From Flavobacteriales bacterium (GTDB lineage: Bacteria; Bacteroidota; Bacteroidia; Flavobacteriales_D; Crocinitomicaceae): a DNA stretch of 64,000 nt. A program made the position numbers and the translations under genes. This document shows, piece after piece, positions 10,264 to 18,952 of the stretch. The stretch is taken from NCBI GenBank assembly GCA_947447525.1, contig CANFJL010000010.1:52861-116860 (forward strand), written 5' to 3'. How positions within the stretch are numbered: the stretch's first letter is position 1; each line of letters starts with the position of its first letter. The notes below the pieces were generated by a model, which had not been told where the DNA came from, searched no databases, and was given only the letters and a program-made list of their open reading frames with translations.

Positions 10264-10696
10264 AATTACCATTTGTTTCACATGAAACAAGCTGGGTTAA
10301 ATAATAATCTTCTTTAGATCGCATTACCAGTATTTCTTCTTCGGACTTATCGTTATAGCCGCACAGATGGAGAACACCGTGAAAAACCACGCGCATTAAT
10401 TCATTTTCAAAGGTTTTTGAATACCTATTTGAGTTTTCTTTTACTCTATCAATCGAGATAAACAAATCTCCTGAAATTATTTGATTCAGAGAATAGTCAA
10501 AAGTTATAATATCGGTATAATAATCATGGGACAGGTATTCTTTATTTACCTCCAAAATCTTGTCGTCATCACAAAAAATCAAATTGATTGGTCCGCACTC
10601 TTTGTTTTCAGATTGAATTAATTTGGGCAGCGATAAAATAAAAAATTCCGAATTAATATTCGGAATCGTTTCAATAATAAAATCTATTTCTATCAT
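10262..10696 (-). CDS. ybeY: Endoribonuclease YbeY (rRNA maturation factor)
   Basis: YbeY is a zinc-dependent single-strand RNase involved in 16S rRNA 3'-end maturation and ribosome quality control. The 144-residue product has the signature HGVLHLCGYND at 106-116. His106 and His110 are two zinc ligands; the third position, usually His, is Asp116. From memory this GY(K/N)D form is common in Bacteroidota, so I do not read it as a loss. The start ATG overlaps the stop of the upstream ATPase gene (ATGA), indicating translational coupling. The 3' end carries the parS-like sites. Confidence 0.93.
   Translation of the reverse strand: MIEIDFIIETIPNINSEFFILSLPKLIQSENKECGPINLIFCDDDKILEVNKEYLSHDYYTDIITFDYSLNQIISGDLFISIDRVKENSNRYSKTFENELMRVVFHGVLHLCGYNDKSEEEILVMRSKEDYYLTQLVSCETNGN
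10274..10289. promoter_or_regulatory. parS-like centromere site 2
   Basis: TGTTTCACATGAAACA matches the ParB consensus except for one central base (CA instead of CG). Its start is 26 bp from the start of site 1, in the same orientation. It lies inside the last codons of ybeY (VSCETN). Two close copies 26 bp apart are much less likely by chance than one. Confidence 0.65.
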
Positions 10697-11106
10697 CTAT
10701 TAAAATAAAGGTTAACTTTTCTACCATCATTTTCAAATTCCATTTCATCGGCTAGATTTTGCATTAGAAATATACCCCTACCGTTCTCTTTAAGAATATT
10801 TTCTGGTGCGGTTGGATCAGGTAAATTATTGTAATCAAAACCTTCGCCCTCATCTTCTATAGAAAAACATAAGGTTTCATCAGTTGTTCCAACCGTTAAG
10901 TGGACTGACTTGGATTCGTCTTTTTTGTTTCCGTGGTCTATAGCATTATTAACCGCTTCGGTTACCGCTATCAAAACATTACCATAGAATTCTTCTTGTA
11001 GCTCTAGAGTAGATGAAATGGTATCAATTATATTTTCAACTCCGATTAATGAGGTAAAATCAGAAGCTAACTTTACTTGTTCTATTACTTTAAATTCCTC
11101 TTTCAT
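10693..11106 (-). CDS. RsbW/SpoIIAB-like ATP-binding protein (anti-sigma-factor kinase family)
   Basis: The 137-residue protein is a stand-alone GHKL ATPase domain (HATPase_c_2). The N-box is VTEAVNNAIDHGN (48-60), the G1 box is DEGEGFD (85-91), and the G2 region is ENGRGIFLMQNLADE (107-121). This is the RsbW/SpoIIAB serine-kinase layout without a histidine-kinase dimerisation domain. In other bacteria such proteins bind sigma factors or phosphorylate STAS antagonists, but no STAS protein or sigma factor is adjacent here. It sits 15 bases after DUF4175 and overlaps ybeY by four bases. The link to a RNase and a tRNA-modification enzyme may be transcriptional only. Confidence 0.88.
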   Translation of the reverse strand: MKEEFKVIEQVKLASDFTSLIGVENIIDTISSTLELQEEFYGNVLIAVTEAVNNAIDHGNKKDESKSVHLTVGTTDETLCFSIEDEGEGFDYNNLPDPTAPENILKENGRGIFLMQNLADEMEFENDGRKVNLYFNR

Positions 11107-11121
11107 AAGTAGTTACGCCTA

Positions 11122-14100
11122 TTATTGTCCCATATTAAAATATTGATTTGCCTTGTCTTTGTAATACTTACTAAAACTTGGGTCAACAGCCTTTAAAAGG
11201 TCAATTTGTTTTAATTTTTCATTGTTGTACTCATCAAATCTTATTTTGTTACTACTATTTTGATCTTTTCCTGACTTCGACTCTCTTTTTTCTTCAAAGC
11301 CCCTTTCTAGTAATGCTTTTTCACTTTCCAAAAGCCTTGTTAAAATGTCTTTTTGTCTATTAATCATTTCACTACCAAACCTTTTATTAATCAAAGCCTT
11401 CTCTTGTTCTTCTAAGTCTTTAATTAAAGGAGATAATTTATTTCCATTTCCCTTACCGTCTTTATTAAGCTCGTTTCTTAATTGTTCTAGTTTTTGCCTA
11501 ATAGCTGTTTGTTCAGCTGCCATTTTAGCAATTTCTTTATTTCCTAATCCTAACATGTTTTGTCCTCCTTCTCCTGGCTTAGCTCCTGGTTGCTGACCTT
11601 CTTTATTACCCCCTGGGTTTGGGCCTTTTTGAAGGCTTTCTAATTGTTTTTTAAGCATTTGTTTCATGTCTCCTGGATTCATTGCTGAACCTGGTTTAGA
11701 CTTTCCTTTACCCGGCTTTGAGCAGGAGCCGTTTCCTTCTTTCTGTGCTTGTGACTGCATTTGTTGTAAGGCTTCATTTAAAAGCAGTGCTAGATTGTTA
11801 TATGAGGTCATTAATGATTGTTGGTTTACACCTAAATCTTTTTTACGGTGGTCGTCAATTGCATTAATTGCTAATTCATGGTTACTTTCAATATCACCTA
11901 GTTCTTTATCTATAAAACTTGCTATTTTCGCCTGCCTCTTCGCTAAGGCCAATAAACTATCTTTTACAATTTGAGTGTCGTCATAAATTTTACGCTGAAG
12001 TCTGCCTAAATATTTATAGCTTGGGTCGATGCTGTTTAATTTTGTAAAGCGGGACATTAATGATTCTTGATCAAAACTTAAAGTCATTAAACTTTCTAGA
12101 ATATTGCGCAACATATCCATATCTTCTTCTTGTTGAGATTGATTGGATTCATTTTGTTGTTGATCTAACTGATCAGCCATTTTTTTCATTTCATCTGCTG
12201 CAGATTGTTGCTTTTCACTTGATTTCTTTTCTTTACCTTGTTGTAAATTTTCCTTAGAATCTAAAAGATCTTTTGAAATTTGTTCTTTACTTGTTTCCGT
12301 TTCTTTTAAGTCTAGAGGTTGGCTTAATTCTTTATTTAATTTTTCAAGATTGCTCAATTCTTTTTTTAAATCCTCGAACTTTTTATTAATATCTTCTTGC
12401 TTCTGAATGGCTTTTTCTTTATCTATTTTCTCGGTGCTAATTTCTTTTTTCAACTCTTCTTGCTCTTTAGCAAGTTCTTTTAATTCTTTTTCAATATCAT
12501 CTATTTTCTCATTAACTTGAAGTTTTTTTAACATTTCTAGACTTCTGTCCAATTGCTTTTGTAAGTCTTCTGAAGAGTTTTCTATTTTCTCTATTTTATC
12601 TTTTATTTCTTCTTTATTGTTTTCTTGAAGTAGTTTTTCTAAATCCTCTAATAATTTCTTTAATTCATCGTCCATTAATTCTTCTAATAGCTTTTCTATT
12701 AGATCTTGTTTCTCTAAAATTTCTTTGTCTATTTCAGATAATTGGTTTTTTTCTTCTGTACTTTGATTCAATTCATTTTTAATTTGTTCTAACGACTCAA
12801 GTAACTTTTTTTGATCTTCTTGAAGTTGGTTTACTTGATTTAATTTATTCCAATCGTTTGATTTTGAGTTTATTAATTCTTTTTTTAATTTATCTACATT
12901 CTTTTTAAACTCTTGAGTCTTCTGCATTAATTTTTCCAAATCTTCTTTAGATTTTTCTTGTTCATCAGCTCTTTCGTTAATTAATTGCTCTAAATTGGGT
13001 AATTGGTAGGTAAACTCTTGACTTTTTGTAAATTTTCCACCTACATTACCGTCATTATCTCCCACTGTAAAATAATATTCTATTTTGTCATTTAATTTTA
13101 ATTTTTCACGACGAAAATCTACAGCAAAATTGAAATTATTTCTTGTTCCAGAAACTGGATTAACTTGCATGGTGTGATGTGATTTATTTCCGTTTTCACT
13201 TATTATATCATAAGAAAAATTAAGGACTTTTAATCCATAATCATCACCCACTTCACCATTAAAATACCTTAATCCATCTTGAATAGAATCTTTTCTTTCT
13301 ACCACATCAATTGTTGGGTAACTATCTTTTATTACACTAATATGCCAAAAATTAGAATCAACTTTTGTTCTAAATGAATTAAATAATAAAACTTTTAAAT
13401 CCGTACTATTGAATAATTTTCTTTTAAATACAAATCCTTTAGTGAAAAACTCTTGAGATTGATTATTAAATTTAATAAGAACTTTTTTGGTGTTTTTTGT
13501 TAATACACTCCATTCAACAAGTGTACCTTCAGGAACACTAAAATCTCCTGCATTTTTAATTAATTCATCTTTTCTGGATAAATAATTAGGATAAATTAAT
13601 TTAGCTTCTAATTTACCAAAAATAGATTTTCCAATTAATTTAATGGAATATGGATCACTTTCATATTCATTTGCAATAAAATGAAAAGAAGAATTAGTTT
13701 TAGGTTTTTTAATTTTTCCTATAAACCTGTTTTTCCCTTTTTTTTCTAAAAGAAATTTTCCGTTTTCACAAATTAAATAAACCGATTCAGGTAAAGTATT
13801 TCCTCTTAAGACTAATGTAATATCAACATCTTGACCTTCCTCAATAGTGGTATTTGTATTTTCTAAATTCCAACTAAAAGGTGCAATTAATTTAAACTGT
13901 TTATCATAGTTTACTACCCTAGTAGTTCCTTGAGTAAAAATACCAGGTGCAAACACCAGGATACTTAAAAGAATCAAAAATAAAGGGAGTATATATTTTA
14001 AATATTTTTTATTTAAATTGATATTAATTGCGGAACTAAAAGGTATTACACTTAACTCTGTAGATCTTTGATAAACAGAAGCGCTTAATAAATCTATATT

Positions 14101-14478
14101 TCCTTGTTGTTGAGATAAAGCATCATTTAACTGAAGAGTGTTTTTTAATCTGTCAGAAATTAAAGGAAAAAAAGAACCAATAATAACACTAGCTTGTAGG
14201 TAATTTATGCGTTTTCCAAAGGAGAATAACTTACTTAACGGATAGATAAAATATCGAACTAAAATAAAGACATTTATCACTATAAAACCATAAAATAATA
14301 AGGCTCTAATTATAGAATTAAATCTACCAATGAATTCTGTTATCGTAGCAAATAAATAGGAAAAGAGTAATACTCCAGTGAATAATAATAAACCTTTAAT
14401 CATTTGATTCACATAATACTTCTTAATAAAAGTATCAATTTGTAAAATTAAGCGATCAAAAGTAGAATGGGTATTCAT
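11122..14478 (-). CDS. DUF4175-family membrane protein with a long coiled coil
   Basis: This 1118-residue protein matches DUF4175 as found before ybeY and mnmG in flavobacteria. Two membrane segments lie at about 22-45 and 57-78, and a third near 158-178. A beta-rich, probably periplasmic region spans about 180-480. A very long Lys/Glu/Gln coiled coil follows at about 490-790, then a helical region and a Gly/Pro/Gln-rich linker (GKGKSKPGSAMNPGDMKQ). The C-terminus is charged and helical (ending YFNMGQ). No enzymatic motif is seen and the function is unknown. It heads the operon, with a -7 promoter element ending four bases before the ATG. The extreme Lys/Glu/Gln content makes the opposite strand open in places, but those frames are shadows. 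Confidence 0.85.
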   Translation of the reverse strand: MNTHSTFDRLILQIDTFIKKYYVNQMIKGLLLFTGVLLFSYLFATITEFIGRFNSIIRALLFYGFIVINVFILVRYFIYPLSKLFSFGKRINYLQASVIIGSFFPLISDRLKNTLQLNDALSQQQGNIDLLSASVYQRSTELSVIPFSSAININLNKKYLKYILPLFLILLSILVFAPGIFTQGTTRVVNYDKQFKLIAPFSWNLENTNTTIEEGQDVDITLVLRGNTLPESVYLICENGKFLLEKKGKNRFIGKIKKPKTNSSFHFIANEYESDPYSIKLIGKSIFGKLEAKLIYPNYLSRKDELIKNAGDFSVPEGTLVEWSVLTKNTKKVLIKFNNQSQEFFTKGFVFKRKLFNSTDLKVLLFNSFRTKVDSNFWHISVIKDSYPTIDVVERKDSIQDGLRYFNGEVGDDYGLKVLNFSYDIISENGNKSHHTMQVNPVSGTRNNFNFAVDFRREKLKLNDKIEYYFTVGDNDGNVGGKFTKSQEFTYQLPNLEQLINERADEQEKSKEDLEKLMQKTQEFKKNVDKLKKELINSKSNDWNKLNQVNQLQEDQKKLLESLEQIKNELNQSTEEKNQLSEIDKEILEKQDLIEKLLEELMDDELKKLLEDLEKLLQENNKEEIKDKIEKIENSSEDLQKQLDRSLEMLKKLQVNEKIDDIEKELKELAKEQEELKKEISTEKIDKEKAIQKQEDINKKFEDLKKELSNLEKLNKELSQPLDLKETETSKEQISKDLLDSKENLQQGKEKKSSEKQQSAADEMKKMADQLDQQQNESNQSQQEEDMDMLRNILESLMTLSFDQESLMSRFTKLNSIDPSYKYLGRLQRKIYDDTQIVKDSLLALAKRQAKIASFIDKELGDIESNHELAINAIDDHRKKDLGVNQQSLMTSYNNLALLLNEALQQMQSQAQKEGNGSCSKPGKGKSKPGSAMNPGDMKQMLKKQLESLQKGPNPGGNKEGQQPGAKPGEGGQNMLGLGNKEIAKMAAEQTAIRQKLEQLRNELNKDGKGNGNKLSPLIKDLEEQEKALINKRFGSEMINRQKDILTRLLESEKALLERGFEEKRESKSGKDQNSSNKIRFDEYNNEKLKQIDLLKAVDPSFSKYYKDKANQYFNMGQ

Positions 14479-14482
14479 AAAT

Positions 14483-14490
14483 CAAATTTA
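14483..14490 (-). promoter_or_regulatory. Bacteroidota -7 promoter element for the DUF4175 operon
   Basis: The minus strand reads TAAATTTG, then ATTT, then the ATG, so the element ends four bases before the start codon. The transcript should have essentially no 5' leader. No clear -33 TTG is seen. Confidence 0.6.
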
Positions 14491-15100
14491 AAACATCTAA
14501 GTATTAATACTCATTAAATATATAATTTTAACATGTTTTATAAGCTTTTCATTGAACTTGAAGTAAAGATACATCTTTATAAATTTCTAAACCAATCATT
14601 TCTTACTGAAGCTTATTAATAGATTATATTTTATTTTTAATTAATTAAAAGAATTTATTATAACTATTAAGGGTGTTCATATGTGTTAAAAAAAAGTGAT
14701 TTTATATTGCTTATTTCATTATTAACATAATTAGCGTTTTTACTAACATGTTTGATAGCATAAAAGCCTTTAATTAATTAATATTTGTTGTTTATAAACA
14801 AATCAGATTAAAAAGTAATTGTTAAAAGTTTTCTTTAAATGTTAATAGCTTATTTGTTAATATCCTGTGTTCAAATCTTACATAAAAAAAGTTAACTTTT
14901 AAACGCTATGTAAATTACATTTTGGTTTATAAAAAGAAATTAGAATTCCTATAAATACTTTTTAAAAGTTATAATCCATTACACACAAGTTATTAAAAAA
15001 TAGGGTTAAAACACCAAAACATAAAAGCTTATAAATCAAGACTTTAATAAATATAATAAAATCAAAAAGTTTAAAACTTCCACCAATTGTGAATTAAAAT

Positions 15101-15108
15101 TAACTTTG
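15101..15108 (+). promoter_or_regulatory. Bacteroidota -7 promoter element for rpiB
   Basis: TAACTTTG fits TAnnTTTG and ends 12 bases before the rpiB ATG. The spacer is A-rich (AAAAAAAACTAA). No convincing -33 element is seen. Confidence 0.55.
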
Positions 15109-15120
15109 AAAAAAAACTAA

Positions 15121-15558
15121 ATGAGTCATATTATACCAATAGGTGCGGATCACGCCGGATTTGCTTTAAAAGAAAGTATTATCAATCATTTACAAAAGAA
15201 GGGCTTTACAACTCAAGATTTTGGATGTTCTTCTGAGGAAAGTATAGACTATCCAGACTATGCTCACCCTGTTTCTGAATTTATTGAGTCTCACCCAGGA
15301 TCGCTAGGCATCTTAATTTGTGGGTCGGGAAATGGAATAAGCATGACGGCAAATAAACATCAAGGCATACGCAGTGCCATATGCTGGAAAAAAGAAATAG
15401 CAGCTTTAGCGAGACAGCACAATAATGCTAATATAATCACACTTCCCGCAAGATTTATTTCAACTGAAGAAGCCCTTGAAATGATAGATGTTTTTTTTAA
15501 TACTGACTTTGAAGGGGGTAGACACCAATTAAGAGTAGATAAAATAGCGTGTATCTAG
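15121..15558 (+). CDS. rpiB: Ribose-5-phosphate isomerase B
   Basis: The enzyme interconverts ribose 5-phosphate and ribulose 5-phosphate in the cytosolic non-oxidative pentose phosphate pathway. The 145-residue length is standard for the LacA/RpiB family. Seen motifs are GADHAGF (Asp10-His11), the catalytic Cys67 in ICGSGNG (66-72) and His100 in ARQHNNAN. The gene is single and converges on hemW with only two bases between their stops. No ribose or allose transport gene is nearby, so a housekeeping role is most likely. Confidence 0.95.
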   Translation: MSHIIPIGADHAGFALKESIINHLQKKGFTTQDFGCSSEESIDYPDYAHPVSEFIESHPGSLGILICGSGNGISMTANKHQGIRSAICWKKEIAALARQHNNANIITLPARFISTEEALEMIDVFFNTDFEGGRHQLRVDKIACI

Positions 15559-15560
15559 AC

Positions 15561-16682
15561 TTAAATTCTAAAAAGGTCACTTGCAATTCCGTCGGCTTTA
15601 ATTTTACCGCTTCCACTGAGCTTATAGCCATTTAGGTCCTCTAAAAGTAAACCTTCTTCTAAGAGTTTTTCTATTATTATTATTTCTTTTCTCATAAAAC
15701 CACCCAGCTGATTAATATCAGTTTTCAACACCCCCCATTTCGTTCGGAGTCCGGTTAAAAACAACTCATTCCATTTGTTTTCTATGCTTAATGTTTCCAT
15801 TGTAAACCATGTGTTGTTTGCCCCAATATTTTTAATGTATTCTTGATTATTAGAAACATTCCACCTTCTATTCACACCATCATAAGAGTGGGCCGATGGA
15901 CCAAGCCCTAGATATTCAGAACCTTTCCAATAATTACTATTATGGATAGCATATTGCGCTTCTTTAGCAAAATTAGATATCTCATATTGTTCATAACCAT
16001 GAAGCGCTAATAGATTAATAAGGATTTCAAATTGATCACTTTGTTTATCCTCGGCCGGCGGGGTAATTTTACCCGACTTCACCCATGCGCTTAATGCTGT
16101 TTTGTCTTCAACCGTAAGGCAGTAGGCCGAAATGTGTTCTGGCTGTAGGTTTATTATTTGGATTAAGTGGTTTTCCCATTCCTGATTCGATAGATCAGGA
16201 AGTCCATACATCAAATCCACACTTATGTTTTTAAAACCGAATTTGCGCGCCAGCAAAAAAGAATCCGCCCCAGCGTTTTCTCCATGCCCGCGATTCATCC
16301 AGAGTAAATCTTCAGGTTTAAAGGATTGTATGCCAATACTTAATCTATTTATTCCAAGTTCTTTCCAGTGGTATAGATTTTCTTCTGTGCAATCTTCAGG
16401 ATTCGCTTCTAAGGTAATTTCAGCGCTTTCTACGAGAGAATAATTTCCTTTAATAGTTTCAAGAATTGACATCAGTTCTTCTTTGTAAAGCAAACTTGGT
16501 GTACCACCACCAAAATAGACGCTTACAATTTCTTTACGCAATTCATCGCGCCGCAAAACCAACTCCTTTAATAAAGAATTTATTAAATCACCCCTATAAC
16601 TATGAAAAGTAGTTGAAAAATGAAAATCACAATACGAACACCGCTTATTACAAAACGGGATATGAACATATATTCCAGCCAA
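15561..16682 (-). CDS. hemW: HemW-like radical SAM protein
   Basis: This 373-residue protein belongs to the HemW/HemN-like radical SAM family. The 4Fe-4S cysteines are Cys11, Cys15 and Cys18 (CNKRCSYCDF), preceded by YVHIPF. YFGGGTPS and LSIGIQSF are typical of the family. HemW is a heme chaperone that inserts heme into respiratory enzymes; many relatives are misnamed oxygen-independent coproporphyrinogen III oxidase. The fourth Cys of true HemN (CxxxCxxCxC) is Phe here (CDF), supporting HemW. The start is a TTG four bases after the stop of the upstream protease gene, with no nearby ATG. Confidence 0.9.
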   Translation of the reverse strand: MAGIYVHIPFCNKRCSYCDFHFSTTFHSYRGDLINSLLKELVLRRDELRKEIVSVYFGGGTPSLLYKEELMSILETIKGNYSLVESAEITLEANPEDCTEENLYHWKELGINRLSIGIQSFKPEDLLWMNRGHGENAGADSFLLARKFGFKNISVDLMYGLPDLSNQEWENHLIQIINLQPEHISAYCLTVEDKTALSAWVKSGKITPPAEDKQSDQFEILINLLALHGYEQYEISNFAKEAQYAIHNSNYWKGSEYLGLGPSAHSYDGVNRRWNVSNNQEYIKNIGANNTWFTMETLSIENKWNELFLTGLRTKWGVLKTDINQLGGFMRKEIIIIEKLLEEGLLLEDLNGYKLSGSGKIKADGIASDLFRI

Positions 16683-16686
16683 AAAC

Positions 16687-18945
16687 TTATTCTATAATTA
16701 TTTTTTTAATTATTTGATTTCCACGATCACTCCTAACTCTTAAAAAGTAAGCTCCGTTTACATATGAGCTTAGGTTTATTTTAAATTGTTGACCAGGAAT
16801 ATTTTTAGACAGCAATAACTTACCAGAAAGATCATATAAATCATAACCACCACTCACTTCAAAAGGAAGTGAAACCATGATGTTTTCACGTGCAGGATTA
16901 GGATAAAGAACAGCATCAAAGGATAATTCTTCGATTCCAACTCCAGAAACACAGAAGTTCAAAATAGTCTGTGTCCCAAAGTTCGCATTTGCCGTGGCTA
17001 AACCAGTAAGTGAGTCTCCGTTTTGTGAAATCAACACACTGCCATCAGACGGACATCCGGCACCACTAAACAAACCATCACCATACGCGTCATTGATCAC
17101 ATAGACATAACATCCCCCACCCAAACACCACGAGCTAGAGGTTAAACCTGGAGTATTATCTTGATAAGGCCCACCCGAAAATAGAACCGCTCCTTGTGCA
17201 TCTTGAAGTTCCCATGTTGTTTCGCTTCCATAACAATCAAGAGTTAAATCTAAAGCAACGGTTTGTCCATTTACAACAACATTAAAACTAGAGCTTGCAT
17301 TATTATTCAATAGATTTTCATCTACTCCAGCATTTGGGTTACTTACAGCGACACTTAAAGTGTGAGTTCCTCCCGCAAGCGTCGTCGCAGGAAGATTAAT
17401 AACAGCCGATTGCCACTGCGCCAACAAGCCGGACCAATTATACGTCTGGTTCAAATTCCCATCATACCCATAGGTAATGGTAGCAGAACTTAGGGCAATT
17501 GCCCCTGCATTTGTCAAGGTAAAAGAAGGGCTCACGTCTCCACTACAAAAAGTACCGCTTGCACCCTGAATATTACTAAGTCCTGGGTCAATTTGCACAG
17601 GAACACCTCCTGCAGGGTCGTAACCATTTATAAAACCAGCTCCGTTAGTATTTGGATCCAACCAAAATTGTAATTGGTTGGTGCTATTACTTCCGGCAGG
17701 ATTCCACGAAACACTAACTTTTCCATATTCGTCAGAAAGAGAGGCGCCGCCACATGCAGAAGCGCCACCGTGCAGCTGACCAACAATTCTATGATTTTGA
17801 TCAAACAAAGGAGAGCCTGATGAGCCTGGTTCAGTAACACCAGAGTCCCAACCTAGAATTCCCCAATGACTATTAGCGGGACAAGATCCAAAGGTTGTTG
17901 AAACCAAAGGATCGTTTTCAAAAGATATTTTCTTAATATCTCCATCAGGATGATGAATACAAACAGCTGAAGATGGAATGTTACCTGTATTGTCCCAGCC
18001 GGCAAAATAAGGGGTATAAGAAGCGGGGACCGTATTATTTACCAGGCCCCCAGTTATTTCAACCAAACAAAAATCAGAAGCTGTTGCCCGCGACCTTAGT
18101 ACCGCACCACTTAAAGACTGGAAACTTGGAGAACTTGCAGGGTTCGTACAACCTGTTGCCTGCCAATTAAACCTAAAAATCCATGTTGCTGGATTACTGT
18201 AACAATGATCTGCAGTTAAAACATAAGGTTTACCATCATTTAAAACATTGTTTATAAGTGCTCCAGAGCAAAAACCATTACTTCCTGAAACTAACATAAG
18301 CGCACTATTACGCTCATTTACCCAAGCAGCGCCTTGCGAGCAGTTTACATTAAAATTACAAGCCCCGGAAGTTCCAAAAGCTTTTTCATGAAACTCACCT
18401 GCGCTGCGGTAGCCATGTGTAACGGTATTTATAGTAAGTGAACCCATACTATTATTTACAGGAACATAATATTCTATAATAGTTGTTTCACCAGGAACTA
18501 ATTCCGTACCTAATTGTCCTTCGTATAAATGTTCAGAGGTAAATTTTCCTAAAATGAACGACTTATCAGGATTGTAAACATATAATTCATTTCCAGTGGG
18601 AATTTCAACACCACCAAATGTTAAGTTAATCGTCTTTGCATTTTTACAATGAACGGCCAAGCGCCAAATTTTTCCACCGTTTGGTAGGGTAGTCCACGTA
18701 CCAGAATTATCAAGGCTCAACGCTACTAAATTATTAAAACCAAATCTCCAAGGAGCATCCCCTCTTGGATCATTGATAGCATCTTCGGCTTTTAGCGCTG
18801 CTACATTTGGCTGCATAAATGTTATTGTTTGAAACTCCTGTTGCAAAAGGTTATTTTTAAGACCTTTTGGTGTTCCGCCAGCACCTTGTTGAGTAAAACC
18901 AAGGTAGCTAATTAAAATAAAAGAAAGTAAAAGTTTAGTTTTCAT
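16687..18945 (-). CDS. Secreted trypsin-fold serine protease with T9SS sorting signal
   Basis: The 752-residue protein starts at the ATG preceding KTKLLLSFILISYLGF, a clear signal peptide; the frame is open 48 codons further upstream, but that part overlaps the previous gene. The S1 protease domain spans about 195-480 with a probable triad of His247 (TADHC), Asp291 (ASDFC) and Ser376 (GSSGSP), similar to lysyl endopeptidase. A CARDB-like beta domain follows (about 500-605), then a Cys-rich region, then a type A T9SS domain (VLYPNPAREN, ending KKIIIE). It should be exported through the outer membrane and attached or released. The thioredoxin-like gene lies seven bases upstream, which may matter for the many cysteines of the mature protein. 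Confidence 0.88.
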   Translation of the reverse strand: MKTKLLLSFILISYLGFTQQGAGGTPKGLKNNLLQQEFQTITFMQPNVAALKAEDAINDPRGDAPWRFGFNNLVALSLDNSGTWTTLPNGGKIWRLAVHCKNAKTINLTFGGVEIPTGNELYVYNPDKSFILGKFTSEHLYEGQLGTELVPGETTIIEYYVPVNNSMGSLTINTVTHGYRSAGEFHEKAFGTSGACNFNVNCSQGAAWVNERNSALMLVSGSNGFCSGALINNVLNDGKPYVLTADHCYSNPATWIFRFNWQATGCTNPASSPSFQSLSGAVLRSRATASDFCLVEITGGLVNNTVPASYTPYFAGWDNTGNIPSSAVCIHHPDGDIKKISFENDPLVSTTFGSCPANSHWGILGWDSGVTEPGSSGSPLFDQNHRIVGQLHGGASACGGASLSDEYGKVSVSWNPAGSNSTNQLQFWLDPNTNGAGFINGYDPAGGVPVQIDPGLSNIQGASGTFCSGDVSPSFTLTNAGAIALSSATITYGYDGNLNQTYNWSGLLAQWQSAVINLPATTLAGGTHTLSVAVSNPNAGVDENLLNNNASSSFNVVVNGQTVALDLTLDCYGSETTWELQDAQGAVLFSGGPYQDNTPGLTSSSWCLGGGCYVYVINDAYGDGLFSGAGCPSDGSVLISQNGDSLTGLATANANFGTQTILNFCVSGVGIEELSFDAVLYPNPARENIMVSLPFEVSGGYDLYDLSGKLLLSKNIPGQQFKINLSSYVNGAYFLRVRSDRGNQIIKKIIIE

Positions 18946-18952
18946 ATGAAGT

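Larger units (their letters stand above)
14479..15120. other. 642-bp very AT-rich divergent intergenic region
   Basis: This gap lies between the leftward DUF4175 operon and rightward rpiB. Six full lines counted by hand give about 15-22% G+C, well below the coding DNA. No ORF with coding character is seen. It contains a 14-bp perfect palindrome, AAAAGTTAACTTTT (14887-14900), and three copies of the octamer TGTTAATA (14720-14727 inverted; 14840-14847 and 14855-14862 direct). The outward promoters sit at its two ends. I found no perfect DnaA box (TTATCCACA); TTACACACA and TTATTAACA each match seven of nine bases. It may be only a long AT-rich promoter spacer. Confidence 0.6.

Noticed and set aside
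10240..10290. Terminator hairpin formed by the parS-like palindromes
   Set aside because: No T-run follows either palindrome in the direction of transcription, and two spaced copies fit ParB sites better.
11178..12257. Plus-strand open frames over the DUF4175 coiled coil
   Set aside because: Shadows of Lys/Glu/Gln-rich codons; no start context or family resemblance.
14479..15120. Confident oriC call
   Set aside because: No perfect DnaA box, no dnaA nearby, and GC skew could not be computed; kept only as a hypothesis.
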